From: Methylocystis sp. | GTDB taxonomy: Bacteria; Pseudomonadota; Alphaproteobacteria; Rhizobiales; Beijerinckiaceae | Direction: 5' to 3' | Length of the DNA stretch: 33,945 nt | Assembly: GCA_024506175.1 (NCBI GenBank) | Contig: JAMBEQ010000260.1 | Span: forward strand, 1-33,945 | Shown here: piece after piece, positions 1 to 6,320 of the stretch | Layout: every line of letters begins with the position of its first letter | How positions within the stretch are numbered: position 1 is the stretch's first letter | Notes under the pieces: model-generated | What the model was told of the DNA's origin: nothing | Seen by the model: only the letters and a program-made list of their open reading frames with translations | The model's database searches: none | Translations under genes and position numbers: made by a program

Positions 1-611
1 GCGTAATTCTCGTCGACGAAACCGGCGCCGTGATCGACGGCGACCAGGTGATGGCCGTCGTCGCAAAAAGCTGGCGCGAGCAAGGTCTGCTCGCCAAGCC
101 GGGCATTGTGGCGACGATCATGTCCAACCTCGGCCTGGAGAGGCACCTGGGGTCGCTTGGCCTCGTTGTGGAGCGCACCGCCGTCGGCGACCGCTATGTC
201 ATCGAGCGCATGCGGCAGGAAGGTTACAATGTCGGCGGCGAACAGTCCGGGCATGTCATTCTTTCCGATTATTCGACGACCGGCGACGGGCTCGTGACCG
301 CCATGCAGGTGCTCGCGGAGGTGAAGCGCAAGGGCAAGCGCGTGAGCGAGGTGTGCCACTGCTTCGAGCCCCTGCCGCAGGTGCTCAAGAACGTCCGCGC
401 ACAGAAGAAGATGCTCGAGAAGGACACGGTCGCGCTCGCCATCGACTCGGCGCGCGCCCGGCTCGGAACTGCCGGACGCCTGATCGTTCGTCCGTCGGGG
501 ACCGAGCCTGTCATCCGCGTGATGGCCGAGGGTGACGATCGCGATCTCGTCGAGAGGCTGGTGGCGCAGGTGTGCGACGCTCTATCCGAACCGGCCGGAA
601 TGGTCGCTTGA
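1..611 (+). CDS. glmM: phosphoglucosamine mutase, C-terminal part (5' truncated)
   Basis: GlmM converts glucosamine-6-phosphate to glucosamine-1-phosphate in the cytoplasm, feeding UDP-GlcNAc for peptidoglycan and lipopolysaccharide. The reading frame is already open at the window edge (first full codon at base 3), so about 203 residues are visible; the family is usually near 445-450 residues, so the phosphoserine active-site half lies upstream. Seen here are the sugar-binding loop GGEQSGH (bases about 232-252) followed by a TTGDG stretch, and near the end the phosphate-binding loop [15 protein letters not shown]. These loops are typical of the alpha-D-phosphohexomutase superfamily, and the [16 protein letters not shown] form is typical of GlmM rather than ManB/Pgm. 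The gene ends with TGA at 609-611 and is followed by a hairpin. Confidence 0.95.
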   Translation, partial: VILVDETGAVIDGDQVMAVVAKSWREQGLLAKPGIVATIMSNLGLERHLGSLGLVVERTAVGDRYVIERMRQEGYNVGGEQSGHVILSDYSTTGDGLVTAMQVLAEVKRKGKRVSEVCHCFEPLPQVLKNVRAQKKMLEKDTVALAIDSARARLGTAGRLIVRPSGTEPVIRVMAEGDDRDLVERLVAQVCDALSEPAGMVA

Positions 612-622
612 AAAATCAAAAC

Positions 623-649
623 GTGCGGGCCGCAAAAAGAGGCCCGCAC
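623..649 (+). terminator. hairpin after glmM, possible terminator
   Basis: A perfect 9-bp inverted repeat, GTGCGGGCC (623-631) and GGCCCGCAC (641-649), encloses an A-rich 9-nt loop directly after the glmM stop. There is no T tract downstream on the plus strand; on the minus strand the hairpin would be followed by GTTTTGATTTTT. It may stop glmM transcription, perhaps with Rho, but a weak or bidirectional role is equally possible. Confidence 0.45.
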
Positions 650-683
650 CGTTCACAAAGTAAGTTCGTGGTAAAGCGGTAAG

Positions 684-699
684 GTTAACTTCGCTTTAA
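684..699 (-). promoter_or_regulatory. candidate CtrA-binding site upstream of the outer membrane protein gene
   Basis: Read on the minus strand this is a perfect TTAA-N7-TTAAC (TTAA AGCGAAG TTAAC), the consensus for the alphaproteobacterial cell-cycle regulator CtrA. It ends 82 bases before the ATG of the beta-barrel gene at 782, a sensible promoter distance. The motif match is seen in the sequence; binding by CtrA is inferred. Confidence 0.45.
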
Positions 700-781
700 A
701 CGTTCACGCTCATGGTTACGCCCATGGCTATGCGCCTCGGGTCCGCTCCGCGGCCCTCTTTACGCAAAAGGGGAAGTAATC

Positions 782-1642
782 ATGGGCCGTTCAACCGCCC
801 TCCTTTTCGCGGCCGCTATCGTCGTTGGCGCGAACGCCAGCGCGCGAGCGGCCGATTTGCTGCCGCCGCCGCCGCCAATCGAGCCGCCGCCGCCTCTTGA
901 TTTCAGCGGCTGGTATCTGCGCGGCGACGTGGGCGTCGGGGCGCTACAGATCTCCGACTGGCGCTTCACGCTGCAACCTGACGTCACCACAGGCCTTCTG
1001 CCGGCCGGGCCCGTGTGGAACACGAACAGGCATCTGGCGGACACCGTTTTTGCGGGCGGCGGCGTCGGCTATCAGTTCAACAACTGGCTCCGGTTCGATC
1101 TGACGGGCGAATACAGGATCGACGCGGCGTATAGCGCGACCAGTCACTTTGCCTTCACGGGCGCCGGCGGCGCCATCTTCTACGGTCCTGACCAATATGC
1201 CGCGAATCTCGGCACGGCGCTGTTCTTGGCGAACGCCTATGCCGATCTGGGCACATGGTACGGCGTCACGCCGTTTGTCGGCTTCGGCATTGGCGCGGCC
1301 TTTCACAACCTCAGTCCTTTGACGGACATCGGCTTAGGGATTGCTAACGGCGGCTTTGGGACTTCCGCCGCGACCGAACAAACGAACTTCGCCTGGGCGG
1401 CCATGGGCGGCCTGGCGTTCAACGTCACGCCGAATTTCAAGGTCGAAGTGGGTTATCGGTACCTCGACATGGGCCGCATCAACAGCAATCCCATCGTATG
1501 TAATACCGTGCCTTGCTTCCGAGAGCGTCACTTTTTCGATGTCGCCTCGAACGACATCCGGGTGGGCTTCCGCTATGTGATCCCTTCGCTGATCCCGATG
1601 CCCCCGCCGCCGCCTCCGCCCCCACTGGTGCGCAAATACTGA
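782..1642 (+). CDS. outer membrane beta-barrel protein (porin / Omp25-Opa-like family)
   Basis: The product has 286 residues and should sit in the outer membrane. A signal peptide of about 23 residues ends in ASARA, just before ADLLPPPPP. The mature N-terminus is proline-rich, then comes FSGWYLRGDVGVG, a typical first strand of the outer-membrane beta-barrel family common in Rhizobiales (Omp25/Omp31-like). Alternating aromatic and hydrophobic strands follow, including VEVGYRYLDMG and RVGFRYVIP near the end. Unusually, the C-terminus is not an aromatic last strand but a second polyproline run of eight prolines followed by LVRKY, which could lie in the periplasm or contact the cell wall. The start is set by the Shine-Dalgarno AGGGGAAG a few bases before the ATG. 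A candidate CtrA site lies upstream and a strong terminator downstream. Its exact role (structural, porin or adhesin) cannot be read from the sequence. Confidence 0.85.
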   Translation: MGRSTALLFAAAIVVGANASARAADLLPPPPPIEPPPPLDFSGWYLRGDVGVGALQISDWRFTLQPDVTTGLLPAGPVWNTNRHLADTVFAGGGVGYQFNNWLRFDLTGEYRIDAAYSATSHFAFTGAGGAIFYGPDQYAANLGTALFLANAYADLGTWYGVTPFVGFGIGAAFHNLSPLTDIGLGIANGGFGTSAATEQTNFAWAAMGGLAFNVTPNFKVEVGYRYLDMGRINSNPIVCNTVPCFRERHFFDVASNDIRVGFRYVIPSLIPMPPPPPPPPLVRKY

Positions 1643-1652
1643 CCTCTCTTCG

Positions 1653-1686
1653 AACGGCGCGGGCGCTTCCCGCGCCGTTTTGTTTT
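1653..1686 (+). terminator. Rho-independent terminator of the outer membrane protein gene
   Basis: A perfect 11-bp stem, AACGGCGCGGG (1653-1663) and CCCGCGCCGTT (1669-1679), has a 5-nt loop and is followed by TTGTTTT. It lies 11 bases after the beta-barrel stop codon and just before the xseA start, so it separates the two transcription units. Confidence 0.88.
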
Positions 1687-1712
1687 CCGCCGCGGCGATT
1701 ATACTGCCGGAA

Positions 1713-3239
1713 ATGCTCGACCCTACCGACGCCGCTCCACTCACCAACGCCCCCGAAATCAGCGTCACCGAACTCGCCAACGCGCTCAAGCGCACGGTGG
1801 AGGACCGGTTCGGGCGCGTCCGGGTTCGTGGGGAAATCTCGAACTACCGTGGGCCGCATGCCTCCGGCCACGCCTATTTCTGCCTCAAGGATCAGGGGGC
1901 CCGCCTGGACGCGGTGATCTGGAAGCAAACCTTCCTGCGCCTGCGCACAAGGCCTCAGGAGGGGCTCGAGGTCGTCGCGACGGGTCGCATCACCACCTTC
2001 CCTGGCAAATCATCCTATCAGATCGTCATCGAGGCTCTGGAGCCGGCCGGCGTCGGCGCCCTGATGGCGCTGCTCGACGAAAGGCGCAAGAAGCTCGCCG
2101 CGGAGGGCCTTTTCGACGAAGCCCGCAAGCGCCCCCTGCCCTTTCTCCCGAAAGTCGTCGGCGTCGTCACCTCTCCGACGGGCGCCGTTATCCGCGACAT
2201 TCTGCACCGGCTGAACGACCGCTTCCCGCGCCGTGTCCTCGTCTGGCCGGTGCGCGTGCAAGGAGAGACCTCGGCGGCGGAGGTCGCGGCGGCGATCGAC
2301 GGCTTCAACGCCCTACCCCCAGACGGCCCGATCCCCCGCCCCGATGTCCTTATCATCGCGCGCGGCGGCGGCTCGCTCGAGGATTTGTGGAGCTTCAACG
2401 AGGAGATCGTCGTACGCGCGGCGGCGGCGAGCGCGATCCCGCTCGTCTCCGCCATTGGTCACGAAACAGACACCACGCTGCTCGACTTCGTCGCAGATCT
2501 GCGGGCGCCGACGCCGACGGGCGCCGCCGAAAAGGCCGTGCCGGTGCGCGCCGAACTCGCCGAGCATCTCGTGGGACGCGCGCGTCGCCTCGCGGCGGTG
2601 AAGACGCGCGGCCTGGAGCAGCGGCGGGCGCAGCTCGCGACTTTTGCGCGTCTCCTTCCGGCGGCGGAGCAATTGCTGCAGACGCCGCGGCAGCGGCTCG
2701 ACCGCGCTGCGGAGCGCCTGCGGGCGACGCTACGCGCGACGCAGGATGGCCGGCGCCTGCGCCTCGCGCGGCTGGCGCACATCCTGTCCCGCCATTCGCC
2801 ACAGGCGGAGCTCGCCGGGCAGAAGGAAAGGCTGCGGGGCTTGGGCGCGCGCCTGAAGATTGGCTTGGAGTCGCGCCTGGCGCTGGCGCGTCACCAAAAC
2901 CAGGGCGCTACGCAGCGCGTCGGAACCGCCGCCGCCCGGTTGGCGCATGCATTCAATACATTTGTCGCTCGGCGGAGGGAACGTGTCGAAAGGCTCGGTC
3001 GGCTGCAGGATTCCTTGAGCCATAAAGCGGTGCTGGCGCGCGGCTTCGCGCTGGTGCGCGACGAGAGCGACAGGCTCGTAAGGAGCGTGTCCCAAGCTCC
3101 TTCGGGCGCGGCGCTGACAATCGAATTCGCGGATGGGCGCGTCGCCGCCCGGGCGGGGGAAACGGACGGGCCAGCCGCTCACGCCGCGCGCAAGAAGCTC
3201 CGAAAGACCCCCGGCGACGATCAGGGATCGCTCTTCTAG
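1713..3239 (+). CDS. xseA: exodeoxyribonuclease VII large subunit
   Basis: XseA is the catalytic subunit of exonuclease VII, which with many copies of the small XseB degrades single-stranded DNA in repair. From the ATG at 1713 the protein has 508 residues, normal to slightly long. Order of parts: an N-terminal OB-fold (VRVRGEISN, then SGHAYFCLKD), the catalytic domain (GVVTSPTGAVIRDILHR; ARGGGSLEDLWSFNEE; SAIGHETDTTLLDFVADLRAPTPTGAAE), then a long Arg/Ala/Leu-rich coiled coil that binds XseB, and a short C-terminal beta region. A TTG at 1680 in the same frame lies inside the preceding terminator and is rejected as start; the ATG has only a weak GGAA ahead of it. The TAG stop at 3237-3239 is the first base triplet of a dispersed repeat, so the native C-terminus may have been altered by repeat insertion. 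xseB is not in the window. Confidence 0.96.
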   Translation: MLDPTDAAPLTNAPEISVTELANALKRTVEDRFGRVRVRGEISNYRGPHASGHAYFCLKDQGARLDAVIWKQTFLRLRTRPQEGLEVVATGRITTFPGKSSYQIVIEALEPAGVGALMALLDERRKKLAAEGLFDEARKRPLPFLPKVVGVVTSPTGAVIRDILHRLNDRFPRRVLVWPVRVQGETSAAEVAAAIDGFNALPPDGPIPRPDVLIIARGGGSLEDLWSFNEEIVVRAAAASAIPLVSAIGHETDTTLLDFVADLRAPTPTGAAEKAVPVRAELAEHLVGRARRLAAVKTRGLEQRRAQLATFARLLPAAEQLLQTPRQRLDRAAERLRATLRATQDGRRLRLARLAHILSRHSPQAELAGQKERLRGLGARLKIGLESRLALARHQNQGATQRVGTAAARLAHAFNTFVARRRERVERLGRLQDSLSHKAVLARGFALVRDESDRLVRSVSQAPSGAALTIEFADGRVAARAGETDGPAAHAARKKLRKTPGDDQGSLF

Positions 3240-3350
3240 CGCGCTTTCCGCTCGCATGGAATCATGCGAGCGACAAGAAACCGCACAAAATCAAAAACTT
3301 GGAGCGCATTCTTCTCGCAAAAGTCTGTCAACTTTTGCGGAATGCGCTCT
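3237..3350 (+). repeat. dispersed two-hairpin repeat, full copy A
   Basis: This is a full-length copy of an intergenic repeat of about 115 bp. It contains two hairpins: CGCTCGCATG (3249-3258) with CATGCGAGCG (3263-3272) around a 4-nt loop, and a longer one with outer arms GAGCGCATTC (3302-3311) and GAATGCGCTC (3340-3349) and inner arms CGCAAAAG (3316-3323) and CTTTTGCG (3332-3339). It fills the whole gap between the convergent xseA and the next gene. Its leading TAG is the xseA stop. It aligns almost end to end with the reverse complement of copy B at 7833-7948. Confidence 0.9.
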
Positions 3351-3352
3351 AA

Positions 3353-3802
3353 TTACTCGAACCGCATCTGAAAGGCGACGATCTCGCGCTGCATGGGCGA
3401 GCGCGGGATATAGCAGAAGACATTGGTGGAGAGCTTCGCCTCCTGGCAGTGCTCGTGCGTCTCGGTCCAATCGTAGCCCAGATTGTCCATGCACGCCTTG
3501 ATCTTGTGCTCGATCAACTGAGGGTTGTTGCGCCGCTCCATGGGAAAATCGCGCTCGGCCTGGAATTCGCAGTCGGTGACGTCGAGCTTCTGCCCCTCGA
3601 AATAGCGTCCGCTCGCGCCGCTCGTGACGAACATGGCCTCGGTCGCGAGTATGAAGACCAGGCCGACGATGAGCGCGGCCTTCTCCTGCGTCTTGGACTT
3701 GAGGAAATGCATATCGAAAAGCGACAAGACGCCGATAACGACCAGCCCCCCGCCGATGATCAGCGTGAGCGGCGACAAAAAAGGCGCGATCCCTTCATTC
3801 AT
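3353..3802 (-). CDS. hypothetical two-helix membrane protein with a cysteine-containing tail
   Basis: A 149-residue protein of unrecognised family. Start is taken at the ATG (3800-3802) because GGAGGACAGG directly precedes it; the frame stays open further upstream but without a better site. Two predicted transmembrane helices lie at about residues 10-30 (LTLIIGGGLVVIGVLSLF) and 40-58 (ALIVGLVFILATEAMFV). The remaining 90 residues are hydrophilic and hold four cysteines (in DCEFQ, KACMDN, HCQEA, FCYIP), which could form two disulfides if the tail is periplasmic. It is convergent with xseA and divergent from pal, sharing the pal upstream region with its candidate CtrA site. No function is proposed. 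Confidence 0.75.
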   Translation of the reverse strand: MNEGIAPFLSPLTLIIGGGLVVIGVLSLFDMHFLKSKTQEKAALIVGLVFILATEAMFVTSGASGRYFEGQKLDVTDCEFQAERDFPMERRNNPQLIEHKIKACMDNLGYDWTETHEHCQEAKLSTNVFCYIPRSPMQREIVAFQMRFE

Positions 3803-3982
3803 CCTGTCCTCCAGACCCGCCGCCGACTTGTAATGATAGTCGGGCCCGGAGCGCGGGCAAGAACGATGGCGGGTTCTTGACTGCCAGACTAAGCTTTTTT
3901 GACAAAAATCACAGCGACTTTGTCGCATGCCCTGGCCCCCGGAGGCCTGCCGGAAGCGCAGCCGTTCATAATTCGTTAACCA

Positions 3983-3998
3983 GTTAACCCTTTATTAA
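3983..3998 (-). promoter_or_regulatory. candidate CtrA-binding site between pal and a divergent gene
   Basis: Read on the minus strand this is a perfect TTAA-N7-TTAAC (TTAA TAAAGGG TTAAC). It lies 126 bases before the pal ATG and 180 bases before the divergent membrane-protein gene. An additional GTTAAC at 3975-3980 repeats the half-site two bases away. This 322-base gene-free stretch (3803-4124) shows nothing else firm: no convincing -35/-10 pair stood out by eye. Confidence 0.45.
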
Positions 3999-4124
3999 GG
4001 ATCCGGCCAAATCGTTCGAATGCGACGGGTTTTCCACACCTCGGATTAAGGTTGATGGAACCTGCGCTTAACCATGCGAGACTAGGACTGGCCGCGGTCC
4101 CAATACGGTACGAGGAGTCGCTAA

Positions 4125-4655
4125 ATGGTCATTTCTGCAAGCGTTCGCTGCGCCAGAGTCGCCGTCGCCCTGACAGCGGCGCTGGCCCTGACGGCCTGCG
4201 CGAAGAATGCCGCGGAAGAAGCCGGCGCCGATCTCGCCGGCGGCGCGGGCGGACGAGGCGGCGTCTCGCGCAGCGGCGTTGCGAGCCCCGGGAGCCCGCA
4301 GGATTTTGCGACTAACGTCGGCGACCGCGTTTTCTTCGAGACGGATTCGACCGAGCTGACATCGACGGCCCAAGGGACGCTCGACCGGCAGGCAGACTGG
4401 CTGAACCGCTATGGCCGCTACAGCTTCACCGTCGAGGGCCATGCCGACGAGCGCGGCACCCGCGAATATAACTTCGCGCTCGGCGCCCGCCGCGCTGAGG
4501 TTGCCAAAAACTATCTGATTTCCCGCGGCGTCGCCGCCGCCCGCATCCGCACGGTGAGCTTCGGCAAGGAGCGCCCGGTCGCGGTTTGCGACGATATCTC
4601 CTGCTGGTCGCAGAACCGGCGGGCGGTCACGCTGCTTGCGGGCGGAAATTCATAA
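4125..4655 (+). CDS. pal: peptidoglycan-associated lipoprotein
   Basis: Pal is an outer-membrane lipoprotein that binds peptidoglycan and works with TolQRAB in outer-membrane constriction at division. The 176-residue product has a signal peptide with lipobox LTAC (Cys25, followed by Ala, consistent with outer-membrane sorting). A flexible Gly/Ala-rich linker precedes the OmpA-like C-terminal domain (about 65-172), with VFFETDSTELT, the peptidoglycan-binding segment EGHADERGTREYN (104-116), and ARRAEVAKNYLISRG. The ATG is preceded by CGAGGAG at 8-14 bases. In most proteobacteria pal closes tolQRAB-pal; here none of these genes flank it, so it is an isolated copy with its own upstream region and candidate CtrA site. 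Confidence 0.95.
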   Translation: MVISASVRCARVAVALTAALALTACAKNAAEEAGADLAGGAGGRGGVSRSGVASPGSPQDFATNVGDRVFFETDSTELTSTAQGTLDRQADWLNRYGRYSFTVEGHADERGTREYNFALGARRAEVAKNYLISRGVAAARIRTVSFGKERPVAVCDDISCWSQNRRAVTLLAGGNS

Positions 4656-4725
4656 CCCGGAGCATAAACAGCGCTTGCGTCGGCGGCGCTGTTGCGGCAT
4701 GAGAGGCGCGCGCCGTGGCGCACGC

Positions 4726-4801
4726 AGGAGTGTAGCTCAACTGGTAGAGCACCGGTCTCCAAAACCGGGGGTTGGGGGTTCGAGCCCCTCCACTCCTGCC
4801 A
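4726..4801 (+). tRNA. trnW: tRNA-Trp (anticodon CCA)
   Basis: A 76-nt cloverleaf. The acceptor stem AGGAGTG (4726-4732) pairs with CACTCCT (4791-4797); then come discriminator G and an encoded CCA end. The D arm carries AGCTCAACTGGTAGAGC, the anticodon stem CCGGT/ACCGG encloses loop CTCCAAA with anticodon CCA, and the T arm has GGTTCGAGCC. In many alphaproteobacteria this tRNA directly precedes secE-nusG-rplK-rplA-rplJ; here those genes do not follow. Confidence 0.97.
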
Positions 4802-4853
4802 TTCTTGGTAGTCGCTCCTTTCGTATCAGAGCCTGACGCAGCCAATAGGCCCA

Positions 4854-4985
4854 ATGATCCGACTTGGACTACTTTTGCTCGCGCTATCGCTCGCCGGCTG
4901 TGGCGTGAAATATCATCTTCGACCGAACGGCGCCTGCGCGACTCCGGGCGTTTCCCCGTTTGCTGATAACTGCCCTAAGCCTTAA
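4854..4985 (+). CDS. small 43-residue lipoprotein
   Basis: A short gene just after tRNA-Trp. The protein begins MIRLGLLLLALSLAGCG: a hydrophobic signal with lipobox LAGC, predicting lipidation at Cys16, and a mature part of only 28 residues ending in CPKP. The CGVKYHLRP start of the mature part resembles the CG-K-x-L-P pattern of the tiny LptM/YifL lipoproteins, but the match is short and the glycine-proline of that motif is absent, so this is only a suggestion. Two further cysteines (GAC, DNC) could form a disulfide. No strong Shine-Dalgarno is visible before the ATG. The lipobox in so short an ORF argues that it is real. Confidence 0.6.
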   Translation: MIRLGLLLLALSLAGCGVKYHLRPNGACATPGVSPFADNCPKP

Positions 4986-5041
4986 GCGTTAAACGTCAGA
5001 TGAGCGCGATGAGCGCCCTCACCCTGCAGAGGCGTCGCCGA

Positions 5042-5077
5042 GAGCGCATCCCGCAAAAGTTGCGGAAAGCCCGCTAA
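5042..5077 (-). repeat. dispersed two-hairpin repeat, internally deleted copy E
   Basis: On the minus strand the repeat reads TTAGCGGGCTTTCCGC and jumps directly to AACTTTTGCGGGATGCGCTC: the two ends of the family joined, with roughly 80 internal bases (both hairpin cores) missing. The rest of this near-300-base gap (4986-5283) holds only a DnaA-box match at 5230. Confidence 0.65.
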
Positions 5078-5229
5078 CGCCCGCCCTCCAAGCACGCGCA
5101 TCTCGACGAGAGCCGTTGCAGCAAACCACTGCCTCATCCTTGCGTCCTCTGTCGGATAGCCCCTCGGCTAACAAAGACCCCTGCGCCGGCTTATTGACGC
5201 TTCGCTCCTGCCTCGATTTCGCCCAAATG

Positions 5230-5238
5230 TTATCCACA
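5230..5238 (+). promoter_or_regulatory. perfect DnaA box, isolated
   Basis: TTATCCACA matches the DnaA-box consensus exactly, 46 bases before the ATG of the coiled-coil gene. It stands alone, without a cluster of boxes or an AT-rich unwinding region, so it is not an origin. It could tie transcription of the downstream gene to DnaA or be chance. Confidence 0.35.
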
Positions 5239-5283
5239 GAATAAACGCGCTGGGTGCGTAATGCGTAACATGCGGAGTTTGCG

Positions 5284-5772
5284 ATGGATTTGCTCGATAT
5301 CGACCGGAGCGGCGCTGAGGCCCATTCCGTGGATTATCCCCAGGGGGCCATTGCCGGCTACGTGCATCAGGAGCCTGCGCTTTCGGAAGGCGAGACCGCA
5401 GTGGCGCTCGATTTGGTGTCGGAAGCAGCGGCGGCTTTCAGGTACCTTGAGCAAGAATCAACACAGGCTCTCTCCCAAGCTCACGACTTGGCTTTTTCGC
5501 TCCAAAACAAGCTCGAGCTGGCAGAGGCTCGCGCTCAACGGGCTGAAGCGACGATAGACGAGCTTAGCGAGGCGGTCGCACAGACCCGAGAGGAACTGCA
5601 AGCGCTGCGGATTCAACTCTCCGCCAAAGACTCGCAACTCCTCGCCATGGACGAGCGCGCCAAGCGCGCCGAGAGAAGAGCCGATGAAGCGGAGCAGCGA
5701 GCGTCGGATGCGAATGTCTCGGTAGCTCGTATCCTGGAGGCGATCCGGTCACAGCTTCCAGCGAGACAGTAA
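5284..5772 (+). CDS. hypothetical coiled-coil protein
   Basis: A 162-residue cytoplasmic protein with no signal peptide and no membrane segment. Residues 1-45 are acidic and low in regular structure. Residues about 50-155 form a long, nearly uninterrupted coiled coil rich in Ala, Glu, Arg and Gln (for example LELAEARAQRAEATIDELSEA, about 78-98, and RAKRAERRADEAEQRA, about 128-143). The heptad spacing of Leu/Ala is clear. There are no catalytic motifs. The ATG has a weak GGAG about 8 bases ahead. Proteins of this build may be scaffolds or polar organisers, but nothing here assigns a role. It stands as a single gene. Confidence 0.65.
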   Translation: MDLLDIDRSGAEAHSVDYPQGAIAGYVHQEPALSEGETAVALDLVSEAAAAFRYLEQESTQALSQAHDLAFSLQNKLELAEARAQRAEATIDELSEAVAQTREELQALRIQLSAKDSQLLAMDERAKRAERRADEAEQRASDANVSVARILEAIRSQLPARQ

Positions 5773-5867
5773 CCTCGTTAAGATGATGCTCGGCTGCCGC
5801 CGCGTTTCGCGCGGCGGCCCCTCTTGTGAGGCTTCCAGTCAACTCGAACCATACAAACGAAAGCAAA

Positions 5868-6056
5868 ATGAGCGAGAGAAGTCCGACCCCTTTGGCTGTC
5901 GCCATCCTAGGCTTGTTGTTCGCTATCATCAGCTACGGGATCCACGACGAAAAACTTGGCGTCGTCGTATATGGATCAGGGCTCATTTCCGCCGGTTTTG
6001 CCTTGGCGCATTGGTTCGCAATCCCCCTCCAAAGACGCAAAGTCCGGCGTCCGTGA
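5868..6056 (+). CDS. small two-helix membrane protein, hypothetical
   Basis: From the ATG at 5868 the product has 62 residues: a short polar start (MSERSPTP), a hydrophobic helix LAVAILGLLFAIISYGI, a brief turn with HDEKLG, a second helix VVVYGSGLISAGFALAHWFAI and a basic tail QRRKVRRP, consistent with two membrane helices and a cytoplasmic C-terminus. GAAAG precedes the ATG at a short distance. The frame is open upstream to a GTG at 5826, but that part is polar and has no better ribosome site. Family unknown; the clean two-helix topology favours a real gene. Confidence 0.5.
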   Translation: MSERSPTPLAVAILGLLFAIISYGIHDEKLGVVVYGSGLISAGFALAHWFAIPLQRRKVRRP

Positions 6057-6320
6057 GATTTTGCGCAGGCGGCCGGGAGCCATAGCGCCGGCCCCCTCGC
6101 CTATCGCTTCGACGAGTAAGCCGGTCGCGCAAGCTTTTCAGCTCACAGCGGATCGGCTCGCATTTGCTCGCCCGATTTCATTTTAAAGCGCGTCTTCCCG
6201 TCCGGATATAACCAGACGGCAATCCACGAAATCGTTATTCCGCAGAAGCGCAAGCCCGGCATCCTATATATCGGCTGTGGGCGCGCAGAAGCGCGGCTGC
6301 TCCCGAAACGAGGATGCAGA

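Noticed and set aside
1680-1712. TTG start for xseA
   Set aside because: It lies within the terminator of the preceding gene, and the ATG at 1713 begins the conserved region closely.
5230-5238. Replication origin
   Set aside because: Only one perfect DnaA box, with no box cluster, AT-rich region or dnaA/dnaN/parAB neighbours.
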